DNA of 64,000 nucleotides from Persicitalea sp963803495 (GTDB lineage: Bacteria > Bacteroidota > Bacteroidia > Cytophagales > Spirosomataceae), in NCBI GenBank assembly GCA_963803495.1, contig CAWDMP010000002.1, forward strand, positions 4,898,001 to 4,962,000, written 5' to 3'. How positions within the stretch are numbered: the first letter of the stretch is position 1; each line of letters begins with the position of its first letter. This document shows, one piece after another, positions 18,133 through 28,114 of the stretch. The notes beneath the pieces are model-generated. The model saw only the letters and a program-made list of their open reading frames with translations, was not told where the DNA came from and did not search any database. A program made the translations under genes and the position numbers.

Positions 18133-19377
18133 ATGAATATAAAAGAAAATGTCAGTGAGGGGCTCCGCTCCATCCAATCCAACATGCTCCGCACGGTACT
18201 CACGGCGCTCATCATCGCCATCGGTATCACCTCGCTGGTGGGTATCCTGACGGCCATCGACGGTATTAAGAGTTCGGTCGAAAGTAGCTTCGCCGATTTG
18301 GGAGCCAATACGTTCAGCATCGAGAACTACGCCCGCAACAACCGCCGCCGCGGCGGGCGGCAGCAGAAGTACTACGAGAAAATCGACTACCGACAGGCTT
18401 CGATGTTTGCGGATCGGTTTCGTGATGAGTTCGACGCTAATGTGTCGCTCTCGGCCGGGGTAGGCGGGGCGATTCAGGTGAAGTACTTGTCCAAGAAAAC
18501 CAACCCCAACGTGTCGGTCACCGGAGCAGATCAGGACTTTTTTTCAATTAAGGGATACAAAGTAGGCGTAGGGCGGAACTTCAACCAAAACGACCTCGAA
18601 AATTCGCTCAACGTGGCTATTCTGGGCAAAGAGGTTGCCAAGAATCTGTTCGATCGTGAAGATCCGCTCAACAAGTCGATCAGCTTTATGGGCGGACAAT
18701 TCAAGGTGATTGGGGTATTGGAAGAAAAAGGATCGTTGGGCGGTGGTACCGGCGCCGATCGGCTCATATTGGTACCGCTCGAAACCGGCCGGGCGCTAGC
18801 CGCCAACCGCGCCCTGACGTTCGACATTACGGCCTCGGCGCCCAAGATCGACGACAGCGAGTACATCATTGAGGAAGCCCGTGGTCTTATGCGCCGTATT
18901 CGGGGCGATCAGTTGGGCAAATCCGACTCGTTCACGATCGAGCGGGCTGACGCGCTGGGCGAGAACTTCGTGGATATCATCGGGTACCTGCGCATGGGCG
19001 GTTTTGGGATTGGTATCATTACCTTGCTCGGCGCTTCGATCGCCCTGATGAACATCATGATGGTATCGGTCACGGAGCGGACCCGCGAGATCGGCATCCG
19101 TAAATCGTTGGGGGCGACGCCTAGGGTCATTCGTATTCAGTTTTTGATCGAGGCCATCGTCATCTGCATTTTGGGCGGATTGGCGGGCTTGGTACTTGGC
19201 ATCGCCATCGGTAATATCATTTCGACCTCCATCAGCGACGAGAGCAACTTCATCGTGCCCTGGCTGTGGATGATTATGGGCATCCTAGTTTGCGTTTTCG
19301 TTGGCGTCATCTCGGGGATCTATCCCGCCATCAAAGCCTCGAAACTGGACCCGATCGAAGCGCTTCGCTACGAATGA
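18133..19377 (+). CDS. MacB-like ABC transporter permease
   Basis: 414 residues: an N-terminal membrane segment (MLRTVLTALIIAIGITSLVG), a periplasmic MacB core domain (about residues 50-270), and three C-terminal segments with the FtsX signature (MMVSVTERTREIGIRKSLGA). This layout is that of MacB/LolC-type permeases, which use transmembrane mechanical coupling to move substrates from the periplasm. No ATPase gene is adjacent; the nearest ATP-binding protein (23686) is of another type. The C terminus is complete (AIKASKLDPIEALRYE). Confidence 0.9.
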   Translation: MNIKENVSEGLRSIQSNMLRTVLTALIIAIGITSLVGILTAIDGIKSSVESSFADLGANTFSIENYARNNRRRGGRQQKYYEKIDYRQASMFADRFRDEFDANVSLSAGVGGAIQVKYLSKKTNPNVSVTGADQDFFSIKGYKVGVGRNFNQNDLENSLNVAILGKEVAKNLFDREDPLNKSISFMGGQFKVIGVLEEKGSLGGGTGADRLILVPLETGRALAANRALTFDITASAPKIDDSEYIIEEARGLMRRIRGDQLGKSDSFTIERADALGENFVDIIGYLRMGGFGIGIITLLGASIALMNIMMVSVTERTREIGIRKSLGATPRVIRIQFLIEAIVICILGGLAGLVLGIAIGNIISTSISDESNFIVPWLWMIMGILVCVFVGVISGIYPAIKASKLDPIEALRYE

Positions 19378-19400
19378 CAAAATAAATTTGGGCCGCGCTA

Positions 19401-19430
19401 TTGCAGAATAAGGCAAACTGTCTAGTTTTG
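19401..19430 (+). promoter_or_regulatory. Promoter of tRNA-Leu
   Basis: TTG (19401), 19 bp, then TAGTTTTG (19423-19430) matches the Bacteroidetes TTG-N19-TAnnTTTG consensus and lies 23 bp before the tRNA. Confidence 0.75.
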
Positions 19431-19453
19431 CACTCCCAAAGCGCGAGCAATTA

Positions 19454-19537
19454 GCCCGGATGGCGGAATTGGTAGACGCGTTGGTCTCAAACACCAATGG
19501 GGTTACACCCGTGCCGGTTCGACTCCGGCTCCGGGTA
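19454..19537 (+). tRNA. tRNA-Leu (CAA)
   Basis: 84-nt class II tRNA. The acceptor GCCCGGA pairs with TCCGGGT (one G-U). The anticodon loop CTCAAAC gives anticodon CAA. A long variable arm (TGGGGTTACACCCG) and the T-loop GGTTCGACTCC are present. CCA is not encoded. A terminator follows directly. Confidence 0.97.
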
Positions 19538-19545
19538 CTGGGACG

Positions 19546-19576
19546 AATCCCCGAGCATTTGCTCGGGGATTTTTTG
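19546..19576 (+). terminator. Terminator after tRNA-Leu
   Basis: Perfect 10-bp stem ATCCCCGAGC / GCTCGGGGAT with a 4-nt loop, followed by six T. Confidence 0.9.
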
Positions 19577-19624
19577 TTCAAATAGGTTTATACTTCCAAA
19601 ATATTCAATCTTTTGGAAGGGAGG

Positions 19625-21745
19625 TTATATTAGTTTATCCGGCGTGATGGGGAGATCTCTTACGCGCTTGCCTGTCGCGTTGAAGACAGCGTTGGCTACC
19701 GCAGCCGCTACGCCGACGATGCTAACCTCGCCGATCCCCTTCACACCGAGCTTATTGGCCATTTTATCTTCTTCCTTGATAAAAATAACTTCCATCGTGC
19801 CGATGTCCAGATTGGCAGGTACGTGGTAGTCGGCCAGTGAGCGACTCACGAAATTTCCCCGCAGCGGATCGAGCGTCGACTCTTCGGTGAGCGCCATACC
19901 GATGCCCCATACGTTGCCGCCGATGATCTGCGAGCGGGCTGTTTTTGCGTTTAGGATTTTGCCCGCCCCGGTTACGGCCAAGAAGCGCCTCACCCGCACC
20001 ATACCCGTATACCGATTGACCCACACCTCGGCAAAATTGGCGTTGAAACTATGGGAAGAATATTGTTCTGCGCTATCGGGAGCCTTAGATTCAGCCCGGG
20101 CTTGAAAGTCGGATATTTTCTCCGAAACCATCAGCTGTGCCGCCGTCGGCCGGGTAAAAAATTCTTTTCCCGACCGGGAAATCAGCTCTTCCGTGGCTTT
20201 TCCGCATACGTCGTTCACCACATTGGCGTAGCTCGTAGCCCCCACGGAGCCTACCGATCCGGCGGCGGGTGGAAGATCGGAGTCGCCAAGCCTGACTTTG
20301 ATGTTCTCGACGGCAAGCCCCAGCGCGTCGGCGGCCGTTTGGGCCAGAATGGTGTAAGTACCCGTGCCAAGATCAGCGGCGGCCAGTTCGATGGTGGCGG
20401 TAACGTCCGCGCCTTCGCGTTTCAGTTTTACGATGGCCGAGCTGGGCCTTTGGTGCGCTGGGTAGGTACCGCAGGCCACACCGTAGCCGACCAGATAGTC
20501 ACCTTGCTGATTTTGACGCGGCGCTTGTTTGCGTTTATCCCAGCCAAACGCCTTGGCACCTTCCCGCAGGCACTGCACCGTCGAGCGCGTAGACCACGGC
20601 TTGCCGTTGGAGGGATCGCGTTCGGGCTCGTTTTTCAAGCGGAGCGCAATGGGGTCCATGCCGAGTTTGTGCGCCAATTCATCCATCCCTGATTCCAGCG
20701 CGAAGCTACCCGTGGATTTTCCCGGCCCGCGCGTGTAGGTCGGCAGAATGACATTCATCGGCACTACCTTGTAAGTAATAAGCGAGTTAGGAACATCGTA
20801 CATCACTTTGGAGCAATCGCCGCAGGATTCCACAAATTCTTCGTCGATAGCGCAGTGCGTCGTGGTCTCGTGGGCCAGGGCCATCAGTTTGCCTTCCCTG
20901 GTCGCCGCCAGGCTTACTTTTTGATGGTTCCGCTGCCTCAGACCAACCGAATTGACCATCTGCTGCCGGGTCAACGCCAGTTTTACGGGCCGGTTCGCTG
21001 CTTGGGCGGCCACCGCCGTCAGGACCAGATTGGCCCATTGCCCGCCTTTGGAACCGAAACCACCGCCAATGTAAGGCGAGACGATGTGTACGTTTTCAGG
21101 TTTGAGGTTGAGGGTTTTGGCGGCGGCGTTTTGCGCGCCATTCACGATTTGGGCGCTACTGTAAAGCGTCAGTTTTTCTCCCTGCCACTCGGCAATGGCA
21201 GCGTGGGGCTCCATCGGGTGGTGGTGCTCGATGGGCGTGGCGTATACTTCTTCAATCTTGTATTCCGCCTGAGCTATTGCCGCTTTGGCATCACCGCGTT
21301 GCTCATCTTTATCATCTTTTGGCGATTTGGCTTCCTTCGCCAATTTTTCAAAATCGGCCCTTGTTTCAGCGGTACGGTACTTCACTTCGACCAAATGAGC
21401 GGCGTGGCTGGCTTGCTCGAAGGTATCGGCTACAACCAGTCCGATATTCTGACCAAAAAACTTGATTTCCGGGCTTTGTAGGATAGCCCCTCCCCGAATC
21501 CCACCTTTTACGTTCAACTTTGGCGCATTTTCATGCGTCACCACAGCCAGCACGCCCGGTGATTTCTCAGCCCGAGTCGTGTCGATGGCCACAATTTCTC
21601 CCGACGCAATAGTACTTTTAAAAAGCACCGCGTAAGCGACATTCCCGACCGGATGGTCCACCGAGTAATCCGCTTTACCAGTGACTTTCAGGATACCATC
21701 GATGCGGCTGACGGGGGCACCGAGACTTTTTTTGTTATTTTCCAT
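19625..21745 (-). CDS. Molybdenum-binding subunit of aldehyde/xanthine oxidoreductase
   Basis: Large catalytic subunit (about 706 residues from the ATG at 21745; a GTG at 21766 is an alternative). It binds molybdopterin cytosine dinucleotide and hydroxylates aldehydes or N-heterocycles. Seen: VSRIDGILKVTGKADYS, VSPYIGGGFGSKGGQW, TYTRGPGKSTGSFALESGMD and, near the end, GVKGIGEVSIVGVAAAVANA with the catalytic Glu. It is the third gene of an Fe-S / FAD / Mo set, the order of E. coli paoABC (yagTSR), and most resembles YagR. Confidence 0.9.
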   Translation of the reverse strand: MENNKKSLGAPVSRIDGILKVTGKADYSVDHPVGNVAYAVLFKSTIASGEIVAIDTTRAEKSPGVLAVVTHENAPKLNVKGGIRGGAILQSPEIKFFGQNIGLVVADTFEQASHAAHLVEVKYRTAETRADFEKLAKEAKSPKDDKDEQRGDAKAAIAQAEYKIEEVYATPIEHHHPMEPHAAIAEWQGEKLTLYSSAQIVNGAQNAAAKTLNLKPENVHIVSPYIGGGFGSKGGQWANLVLTAVAAQAANRPVKLALTRQQMVNSVGLRQRNHQKVSLAATREGKLMALAHETTTHCAIDEEFVESCGDCSKVMYDVPNSLITYKVVPMNVILPTYTRGPGKSTGSFALESGMDELAHKLGMDPIALRLKNEPERDPSNGKPWSTRSTVQCLREGAKAFGWDKRKQAPRQNQQGDYLVGYGVACGTYPAHQRPSSAIVKLKREGADVTATIELAAADLGTGTYTILAQTAADALGLAVENIKVRLGDSDLPPAAGSVGSVGATSYANVVNDVCGKATEELISRSGKEFFTRPTAAQLMVSEKISDFQARAESKAPDSAEQYSSHSFNANFAEVWVNRYTGMVRVRRFLAVTGAGKILNAKTARSQIIGGNVWGIGMALTEESTLDPLRGNFVSRSLADYHVPANLDIGTMEVIFIKEEDKMANKLGVKGIGEVSIVGVAAAVANAVFNATGKRVRDLPITPDKLI

Positions 21746-21773
21746 GTATTCATTATCATTTATCACTCCTTAT

Positions 21774-22755
21774 TCAACTGACGGCTTTTTCCAGCGCATG
21801 CACGATGCTTTGGGTACCCAGTGCAACTTTAAATGCATTATGTTCCAACGTTCTGGCACCGGCCATTTCGGCTTCGGCCGCTTGTCGGAAATTTTCCGCC
21901 GTTGCTTCCTTGCCTACCAACATTTCTTCGGCTTTCAGCGTCCGCCAGGGCTTATGCGCCACGCCACCCATCGCGATTCTGACTTGTTCGATGCGCTTGC
22001 CGTCTAGCTCTAGCGCTACTGCAACCGATAGCAACGCGAAGGCGTACGACGCCCGATCGCGCACTTTTAGGTAGTAGGAGTTTTGAGCAGCATTGTTTTT
22101 GGGTAACTCGATCGCAACGATCAGGTCGCCCTGTGCGAGGTTGGTGTCCCTTTCGGGGGTATCGCCCGGCAGGCGGTGAAAATCAGGGAAGGCAATGGTC
22201 CGTTCCTGACCGTGGCGTTCCTGACGTGAACCACCGCATCGAGCGCCGCCAGCGCAACGGACATATCGGAAGGGTACACGGCCACGCATTGCTCAGACCA
22301 GCCAAAAATGGCGTGGGTGCGGTTGATGCCTTCCAGCGCGCCGCAGCCCGTACCCGGTGCCCGCTTGTTGCAGGGCATGGAGCGTTCGTAAAAATAGGGA
22401 CAGCGCGTCCGTTGCAACAGATTGCCGCCGTTGGAAGCCATGTTGCGGATTTGGCCCGATGCTCCGGCCAGAATGGCTTGACTCAAAAGCGGATAATTTT
22501 GGCGAACGAGCGGATGATTGGCAGCGTCGGTGTTCTTGCCCAAAGCGCCGATCGAAAGTCCACCAGACGCCGTGGCTTTGATTTGGATTAGATTGAGCCG
22601 GGTGATATCGACTAGCTCGTCGGGACGCTCCACTTCTTCCTTCATCAGGTCGATGAGGTTCGTGCCGCCCGCTAAGAATTTTGCATTCAGATTGGCCGTC
22701 AGCATTTTAGATGCGGCGGTGGCCTCTCGGGCACTGTATATTTGAAAGGTCTCAT
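21774..22755 (-). CDS. FAD-binding subunit of Mo hydroxylase (frameshifted)
   Basis: Middle subunit, PaoB/YagS-like, passing electrons between FAD and the iron-sulfur clusters. Visible: LAGGTNLIDLMKEEVERP, IRNMASNGGNLLQRTRCPYF and then PCNKRAPGTGCGAL. These cysteines match the extra [4Fe-4S] loop specific to PaoB-type subunits. Two single-base losses break the frame. One is after MRPF near 22745, where an A is missing from an A run. The other is near 22230, where VVHV should continue into QERHGQERTIAFP. Both are probably sequence errors. The flanking subunits support a working complex. Confidence 0.8.
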
Positions 22756-22793
22756 ATGTATCGTTCTTGTAATGTATCGTTCTTGAATTAAGG
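22756..22793. repeat. 16-nt direct repeat before the FAD subunit
   Basis: Two near-identical copies of GTATCGTTCTTG(T/A)A(A/T)T lie in the 38-bp gap between the Fe-S and FAD subunit genes. It resembles the shorter-period arrays at other gene borders. Confidence 0.55.
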
Positions 22794-23577
22794 TCAGCCG
22801 ACCATGTGCCAGGTTTGCTCCACGGGTTTTCCGCTGTGTACTTCCTGAATTGCGGCCACGATGTTGGGATAGGCACCACAACGGCACAAATTCCCCGACA
22901 TGCGCTCCCGAATTTCTTCGTCGGAAAGTTGAACGGGTTGCGGTTTCTTACTTATATTTTCGGTCACGTAGCTGGCCTCGCCGTTGCGGGCTTCGTCCAG
23001 CAGGGCCACGGCCGAGCAAATCTGGCCGGAGGTACAGAAGCCGCACTGAAACCCATCATGTTTGATAAACGCCGTCTGCATCGGGTGTAGCGCATTACCG
23101 CTCGCGATGCCCTCGATCGTTTTGACCGATCGGCCTTCGCAACTCGCCGCCAGGGTGAGGCAGGAGAGTACCCGCCGACCGTCCACAATCACAGTGCAAG
23201 CGCCGCACTGGCCGTGATCGCAGCCTTTTTTGGAGCCGGTGAGTTGGAGCCTTTCACGTAAGGTATCCAGCAAACTCATCCGCGAATCGACCGTTAGTTT
23301 CTGGGCTGAGCCGTTGACTTTGAAAGCCACTTCGACGCCATTTTCAATGCTAGCTGGCGAAAATTCGGTGGGCGGTACCTGGAGCGGACGAGTCAAAATC
23401 TGCTCGGCGGCGGCCGTTTTGTCCAGCCAGGATGCCACCACCCGCCAGCGCGATCAGTTTCATGAAATGCCGCCGGTTCACGCCCGTGTCCATGATCTCT
23501 TTGAGATCTTCGGGCATCAGGTTCTCGAACAACTCGCGTTCGTCGTCGGTCAGTTGGGGCGGTTTGTTTTCTTCCAT
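22794..23577 (-). CDS. 2Fe-2S subunit of Mo hydroxylase, Tat-exported (frameshifted)
   Basis: Small iron-sulfur subunit, PaoA/YagT-like. The N terminus (MEENKPPQLTDDE) leads to a twin-arginine signal (NRRHFMKLIALAGGG), so the complex is probably folded before Tat export to the periplasm. The 2Fe-2S domain has GCDHGQCGACTVIVDGRR, and the second cluster has CGFCTSGQ and GNLCRCGAYPNI. The frame shifts near 23425, between the signal and the domain (ILA then WLDKTAAAEQ), by one base. It is the first gene of the leftward three-gene operon. Confidence 0.82.
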
Positions 23578-23685
23578 TGTCGTGATTTGTAAAAATGGTG
23601 CAGGGGCACAAAGACTAAAAATAGCTTTATTTGTCAGGAGTTGCAAACTTCTCGAAACACCAGCAAAAACCGTAACGTCCTGCCC

Positions 23686-24672
23686 ATGTCCCTTCTTCAA
23701 CTAACAGCTGTTTCAAAAAGTTATGAGGGCAAGCCGGTGCTGAGTGACCTGCATCTTGATATACAGCCTGGCGAATGGGTGGGCGTCATTGGGGAGAGCG
23801 GTTCGGGTAAAAGTACCCTACTCAATATCGTGGGCCGTTTTATCGATGCCGACCAGGGGGAAGTGTACCTGAATGACAAAAAGTTGCCGCTGGTCAAAGC
23901 CCAACTGCTCAAAGGCTACGAGGGGATCAAACTGGTACATCAGGAATACGAACTTTTCCCTAACCAAACCGTCCGCGAGAACATCGCCTACGCCCTACGA
24001 TTTTACCAACCCGACTACCGTAAAGAAAAAGTGACCGAACTACTTGGGCTGACGCGGCTCGATGCAGTGGCCGACCGTAAGGCCAAGCTGCTGTCGGGCG
24101 GGGAAAAGCAACGCACCGCGCTGGCGCAGGCGATGGCCGAAGTACCTGAACTGCTACTGCTCGACGAGCCCTTCGCGCACCTCGACCAAAAGAACAAGCA
24201 AACCCTGGCCGACGCCATCGAGGACTTGAAGCGCACCGACCGCCTTGCCTGCCTGTTCGTGACGCACGACGCCACCGAGTCCATGGCCTGGGCGGATCGG
24301 CTGATTATTTTGCGGGAAGGAAAAATTATTCAGGAAGGTACCCCCGAAGCGATCTACCAAAATCCCGCCAGTCTGTACGTGGCCGAGTTGACTGGTCCGG
24401 TCAACTTGATTCCGGGAGAGGGTAGCGGGGAACGGTACCTGGTCCGGCCCAACTTTCTGAGATTAGTAGAAGACTCGAGCAAAGCCCGCTGGGAAGCGGT
24501 CATCGAGAAAATACGCTTTAAGGGGAGTTTCTATGAGTACTTCTGCCGTACGCGTGGGGGGGATACATTGGTTTTTTTTAGAAATAGAAAGGACCAGAAA
24601 GTAGGGGAACGCGTGTATTTGAGTTGTGCCAAAAAGCACATCAGACCTATTGAGAAAAGGGTCGGGAATTGA
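23686..24672 (+). CDS. ABC transporter ATP-binding protein
   Basis: 328 residues from the ATG at 23686. Walker A GESGSGKST, signature LSGGEKQRTAL, Walker B LLLLDEPFAHLD and the switch His in FVTHDATE are all present. The roughly 100-residue C-terminal extension looks like a TOBE-type domain, as in PotA/FbpC importers. No permease or binding protein lies next to it, so its partner is unknown. It is divergent from the molybdenum hydroxylase operon. Confidence 0.9.
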   Translation: MSLLQLTAVSKSYEGKPVLSDLHLDIQPGEWVGVIGESGSGKSTLLNIVGRFIDADQGEVYLNDKKLPLVKAQLLKGYEGIKLVHQEYELFPNQTVRENIAYALRFYQPDYRKEKVTELLGLTRLDAVADRKAKLLSGGEKQRTALAQAMAEVPELLLLDEPFAHLDQKNKQTLADAIEDLKRTDRLACLFVTHDATESMAWADRLIILREGKIIQEGTPEAIYQNPASLYVAELTGPVNLIPGEGSGERYLVRPNFLRLVEDSSKARWEAVIEKIRFKGSFYEYFCRTRGGDTLVFFRNRKDQKVGERVYLSCAKKHIRPIEKRVGN

Positions 24673-24678
24673 AAACCC

Positions 24679-25311
24679 TCACTGCATGATATTGTGCCCC
24701 ACCGTGGCAGGACGGTACAGATGCACGTCCAGCACTGCTTTGGGTCGGGCCAGGTACTCGCGGATGAGCGTCCGCACCGAATAGCCGCTCGGCACATCCT
24801 GAGCGGCGAACGAAATCGCGTTCAGCCCTTCGCTTTGGGCAATGTACAAGGCGCGGGCGTTATGAAAATCCTGGGAAACGATTGTGATGTCGTCCTCCTT
24901 AAAGAGGTTTTTGCAGCGGGTAATGGAATCGAAAGTGCGATAGCCCGCGAAGTCGAGCTGGATGGCGGCTTTGGGTACCCCGAGCCGGAGCATGGCGCGC
25001 TGCATGTCCAGCGGTTCGTTGTAGTATCTCGAATCGTTGTTGCCGCTTAGAATCAATGATTTCACCTTTCCCTCATTGTAGAGCCGCGCGGCAGCTTCCA
25101 TGCGGTACTTGAAGTACAGGTTTTCTTCCCCATCCGAGGAAGCCTTGCTTGTGCCCAACACCAGCGCAACCTGTTTGGAAGGCAGGCTGTCGACCGAAAA
25201 GTAGCTGTGCGAACGCGTGCTGACCACCACCCACACGTTGCACAGCAGAATGAACACGACCCCCAGGAAAGTGAGTACAATCAGGATTTTGAGCATTCGT
25301 TTTACGAGCAT
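24679..25311 (-). CDS. YdcF/SanA-family (DUF218) membrane protein
   Basis: 210 residues with an N-terminal membrane anchor (MLKILIVLTFLGVVFILLCN) and a DUF218 domain: VALVLGTSKASSDG, KSLILSGNNDSRYYNEP, DFAGYRTFDSITRCKNLF and VSQDFHNARAL. The SanA/ElyC group affects envelope integrity in E. coli. The biochemical role is unclear. It ends close to the convergent ABC ATPase gene. Confidence 0.85.
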   Translation of the reverse strand: MLVKRMLKILIVLTFLGVVFILLCNVWVVVSTRSHSYFSVDSLPSKQVALVLGTSKASSDGEENLYFKYRMEAAARLYNEGKVKSLILSGNNDSRYYNEPLDMQRAMLRLGVPKAAIQLDFAGYRTFDSITRCKNLFKEDDITIVSQDFHNARALYIAQSEGLNAISFAAQDVPSGYSVRTLIREYLARPKAVLDVHLYRPATVGHNIMQ

Positions 25312-25334
25312 AACCTGGTCCGGTCAATCCAAAT

Positions 25335-27965
25335 CTATTCAAACATGCCCAGTTGGGTTTTGCTATTGAGTAAGGCCCCGTTTTGGCGATCATTCGGAAT
25401 GCTGATCTTCTGAGCCGGGGTAGGTTCGTCGTCATTGTCGTCGTCGTCTTCTGCCGGCTCGTCGTCGGGCAGGGGCTTTAGCCAGCGGACGTTCTTCACC
25501 TTGTCCGTGGTGAGCTTGTTGCCCAGCGCTTTCCAGCCACGTACGTCGACGGCCTCTTCCACAATGACCTCCTCTTTGACCACTGGCTTCTTGCTCGATT
25601 CCTGGGTGGCCAATTCGAGCACCGGTTTCTTGTCCATCGTCGCCAGAAGCATTTTGCTACCGCGGGCATCGCTGATAAACAAGAATTTTTTATCGACCGT
25701 GGAGGTTTCCACCTGGAATCGCTTGATGTAGTGAATCTTGGAACTGGCGTCGTAGTACACCGCCGTCACGACCTGCGCCGGGTCAAACTGCGACAGCAAC
25801 AGTGCCTCGCCGGGATCGTAGTGGTTGGTCAGGTCGAAATTGGTGAGCTCGTAGGAGCCTTCCTTGTAAACGACCAAAATGGTATCGTCCGATTCGAAGT
25901 TGCCCAGGTACTGCCCGCGTTCGTCGCGGTTGAGCCGGCCGATGGTGGGGTCGTACCAAATGTCTACGCCGCCGAGCGTCGAGCCGCCGGCTTGTTTGAG
26001 CGTGATTTTGCGGACGGGGTACTTCGTCAGGATATTGCCGTTGGCGTTGCGGTTCTTGATGAGCAGATCGGCAAAGTTGAAGTCGAATTGCTTCACTTTG
26101 GCCTTGCACTGCGACGTGAGGTTGACGGTGATGATCTCGGCTTCGCCGTTGTCGTTGGCCGTGAAGTAGGTGACCTTCGAGCGGGGCGAACCCTGGGTCA
26201 GGTCGTACTCGCGGTCGCGCGTGACGGCGTCGACCTGAAAACGCTTGATGTACGACACGCCCGATTTACCATCCAGGTACACCAGGTTGTATACTTTCCG
26301 CTCGTCTTTTCGGTGGAATACCGCGCAGTAGATAATGTCTTTGCCCACAAAAACCTTATCCTGAATCTTGCTGACGACGCAGCGCCCGTCGCGCCGGAAC
26401 ACGATGATGTCGTCGATGTCGGAGCAGTCCATCACGTACTCGTCCTTTTTAAGACCGTAGCCGATGAAGCCGTCCTCGCGGTTCACGTACAGCTTTTGGT
26501 TGTTGGCCGCAACGACCGTCGCCGAAATCTGCTGGAATGTCCGCATCACCGTTTTGCGCTCGCGGCCCTTGCCGAATCGCTTGAGCAAATCTTTGTAGTA
26601 GTCGATCGCGAAGCGGACGATGTTGGCCAGGTTGTCTTCGGTTTCGAGTAGTTCCTGCTCCCAGCGCTTCATCAGCTCATCCGCCTTAAAGCCGTCGTAC
26701 TTCGAGATGCGCTTGATGCGGATTTCGGTCAGGTTGATGATGTCTTCCTCGGTGATGTCGCGATAAAACTGCTCTTTGTACGGTTTCAGTCCTTTGTCGA
26801 TCCGCTTGATCACGTCCTCAAAGGTGGTAGCTTCCTCGATGTCGCGGTAGATGCGGTTTTCGATGAATATCTTTTCAAGCGAGCCGTAGAGGATTTTCTC
26901 CAGCAAATTGGCCTTCTTTATCTCCAGCTCCTGCCGGAGTAGGTCCACCGTTTTCTCCGTATTGTATTTCAGGATGTCCGTCACTCCCAAAAAGTGCGGC
27001 TTCTCGCCCAAAATAACGCAGGCATTGGGCGAAATCGACACCTCACACTCGGTAAAGGCGTACAACGCGTCGATGGTAATATCCGGCGATACGCCGGACG
27101 CCAGCTGAATCTGAATCTCGACGTCGGCGGCGGTATTGTCCACCACGCGCTTGATCTTGATTTTGCCGCTGTCGTTGGCCTTGATGATCGAGTCGATGAT
27201 CGAGGTCGTGGTAGTACCGAACGGAATCTCCTTGATGAGGAGCATCTTCTTGTCCTCTTCTTCGATCCGTGCCCGCACCCTGATCTTACCGCCCCGGTGC
27301 CCGTCGTTGTAGTTGGAAACGTCGACGTAGCCACCGGTCTGGAAATCAGGAAAGACCTCGACCTTCTTTTCTTTAAGAATATTGATGGATGCCTCGATCA
27401 GCTCGCAGAAATTATGCGGCATGATTTTAGTCGACAGCCCCACCGCGATGCCCTCGACGCCCTGCGCCAGCAGCAGCGGAAACTTCACGGGTAGCGTGAC
27501 CGGCTCACGCTTGCGGCCATCGTATGACAGCTGCCAGTTGGTGGTATCGTTGTTGAAAACCACCTCCTTGCCGAACTTCGACAGCCGCACTTCGATGTAA
27601 CGTGGCGCGGCGGCGCTGTCACCCGTACGCACATCACCCCAGTTGCCCTGGGTATCGAAGAGCAATTCCTTCTGGCCCAGGTTGACGATCGCGTCGTTGA
27701 TGGAAGCGTCGCCGTGCGGATGAAACTGCATCGTGGAGCCGATGACGTTGGCTACCTTGTTAAAGCGGCCGTCATCCATTTCGTTGAGCGCGTGCATGAT
27801 CCGGCGCTGCACGGGTTTGAGACCGTCTTCGGTGGCAGGTACCGCGCGTTCGAGGATAACGTAAGAAGCGTATTCGAGAAACCAGTTTTCGTACAACCCC
27901 GAAATCGGCATTTTGTCGTGTAATTCGCCGTCTTCGGTGGGTGTGGTGTCAATAGTATCTGCCAT
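25335..27965 (-). CDS. parC: DNA topoisomerase IV subunit A
   Basis: 876-residue cutting and rejoining subunit that works with ParE. The N-terminal winged-helix region has LKPVQRRIMHALNEM, STMQFHPHGDAS and the catalytic Tyr in AAAPRYIEVRL (near residue 123). A coiled-coil segment follows (residues about 400-500), then a beta-pinwheel-like C-terminal domain without the GyrA box, and an acidic low-complexity tail (DDEPAEDDDDNDDEPTPAQK). The absence of the GyrA box and the presence of parE in the window favour topoisomerase IV over gyrase. Confidence 0.9.
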   Translation of the reverse strand: MADTIDTTPTEDGELHDKMPISGLYENWFLEYASYVILERAVPATEDGLKPVQRRIMHALNEMDDGRFNKVANVIGSTMQFHPHGDASINDAIVNLGQKELLFDTQGNWGDVRTGDSAAAPRYIEVRLSKFGKEVVFNNDTTNWQLSYDGRKREPVTLPVKFPLLLAQGVEGIAVGLSTKIMPHNFCELIEASINILKEKKVEVFPDFQTGGYVDVSNYNDGHRGGKIRVRARIEEEDKKMLLIKEIPFGTTTTSIIDSIIKANDSGKIKIKRVVDNTAADVEIQIQLASGVSPDITIDALYAFTECEVSISPNACVILGEKPHFLGVTDILKYNTEKTVDLLRQELEIKKANLLEKILYGSLEKIFIENRIYRDIEEATTFEDVIKRIDKGLKPYKEQFYRDITEEDIINLTEIRIKRISKYDGFKADELMKRWEQELLETEDNLANIVRFAIDYYKDLLKRFGKGRERKTVMRTFQQISATVVAANNQKLYVNREDGFIGYGLKKDEYVMDCSDIDDIIVFRRDGRCVVSKIQDKVFVGKDIIYCAVFHRKDERKVYNLVYLDGKSGVSYIKRFQVDAVTRDREYDLTQGSPRSKVTYFTANDNGEAEIITVNLTSQCKAKVKQFDFNFADLLIKNRNANGNILTKYPVRKITLKQAGGSTLGGVDIWYDPTIGRLNRDERGQYLGNFESDDTILVVYKEGSYELTNFDLTNHYDPGEALLLSQFDPAQVVTAVYYDASSKIHYIKRFQVETSTVDKKFLFISDARGSKMLLATMDKKPVLELATQESSKKPVVKEEVIVEEAVDVRGWKALGNKLTTDKVKNVRWLKPLPDDEPAEDDDDNDDEPTPAQKISIPNDRQNGALLNSKTQLGMFE

Positions 27966-28030
27966 GCAGGGGATTCAATTGAAAATTGAGAAGGGAAAAT
28001 TGAAAATAGGGGCAAGGTCGCCAATCGGCC
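27966..28030. repeat. Degenerate AAATTGA repeat before parC
   Basis: GAAAATTGA-like units recur at 27977-28005, a few bases upstream of the parC ATG, in a gap that also carries the NUDIX gene's downstream side. It belongs to the border-repeat family seen throughout the window. Confidence 0.5.
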
Positions 28031-28114
28031 ATGCCGTTCAAAACTGTAAATATAGCCAAAAAAGCCGACCGTTAAAACAAGGCTGCGCCCTTCTACCCTT
28101 GCCCCTTTCTCCCC

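Noticed and set aside
22756..22793. Molybdenum-responsive ModE-type operator at the 16-nt repeat
   Set aside because: The repeat is direct, not palindromic, and lies between subunit genes and not before the operon.
25731..26651. 306-codon open frame on the plus strand
   Set aside because: It lies fully antisense to parC, has no recognisable domain and arises from the GC-rich codon pattern of the opposite strand.
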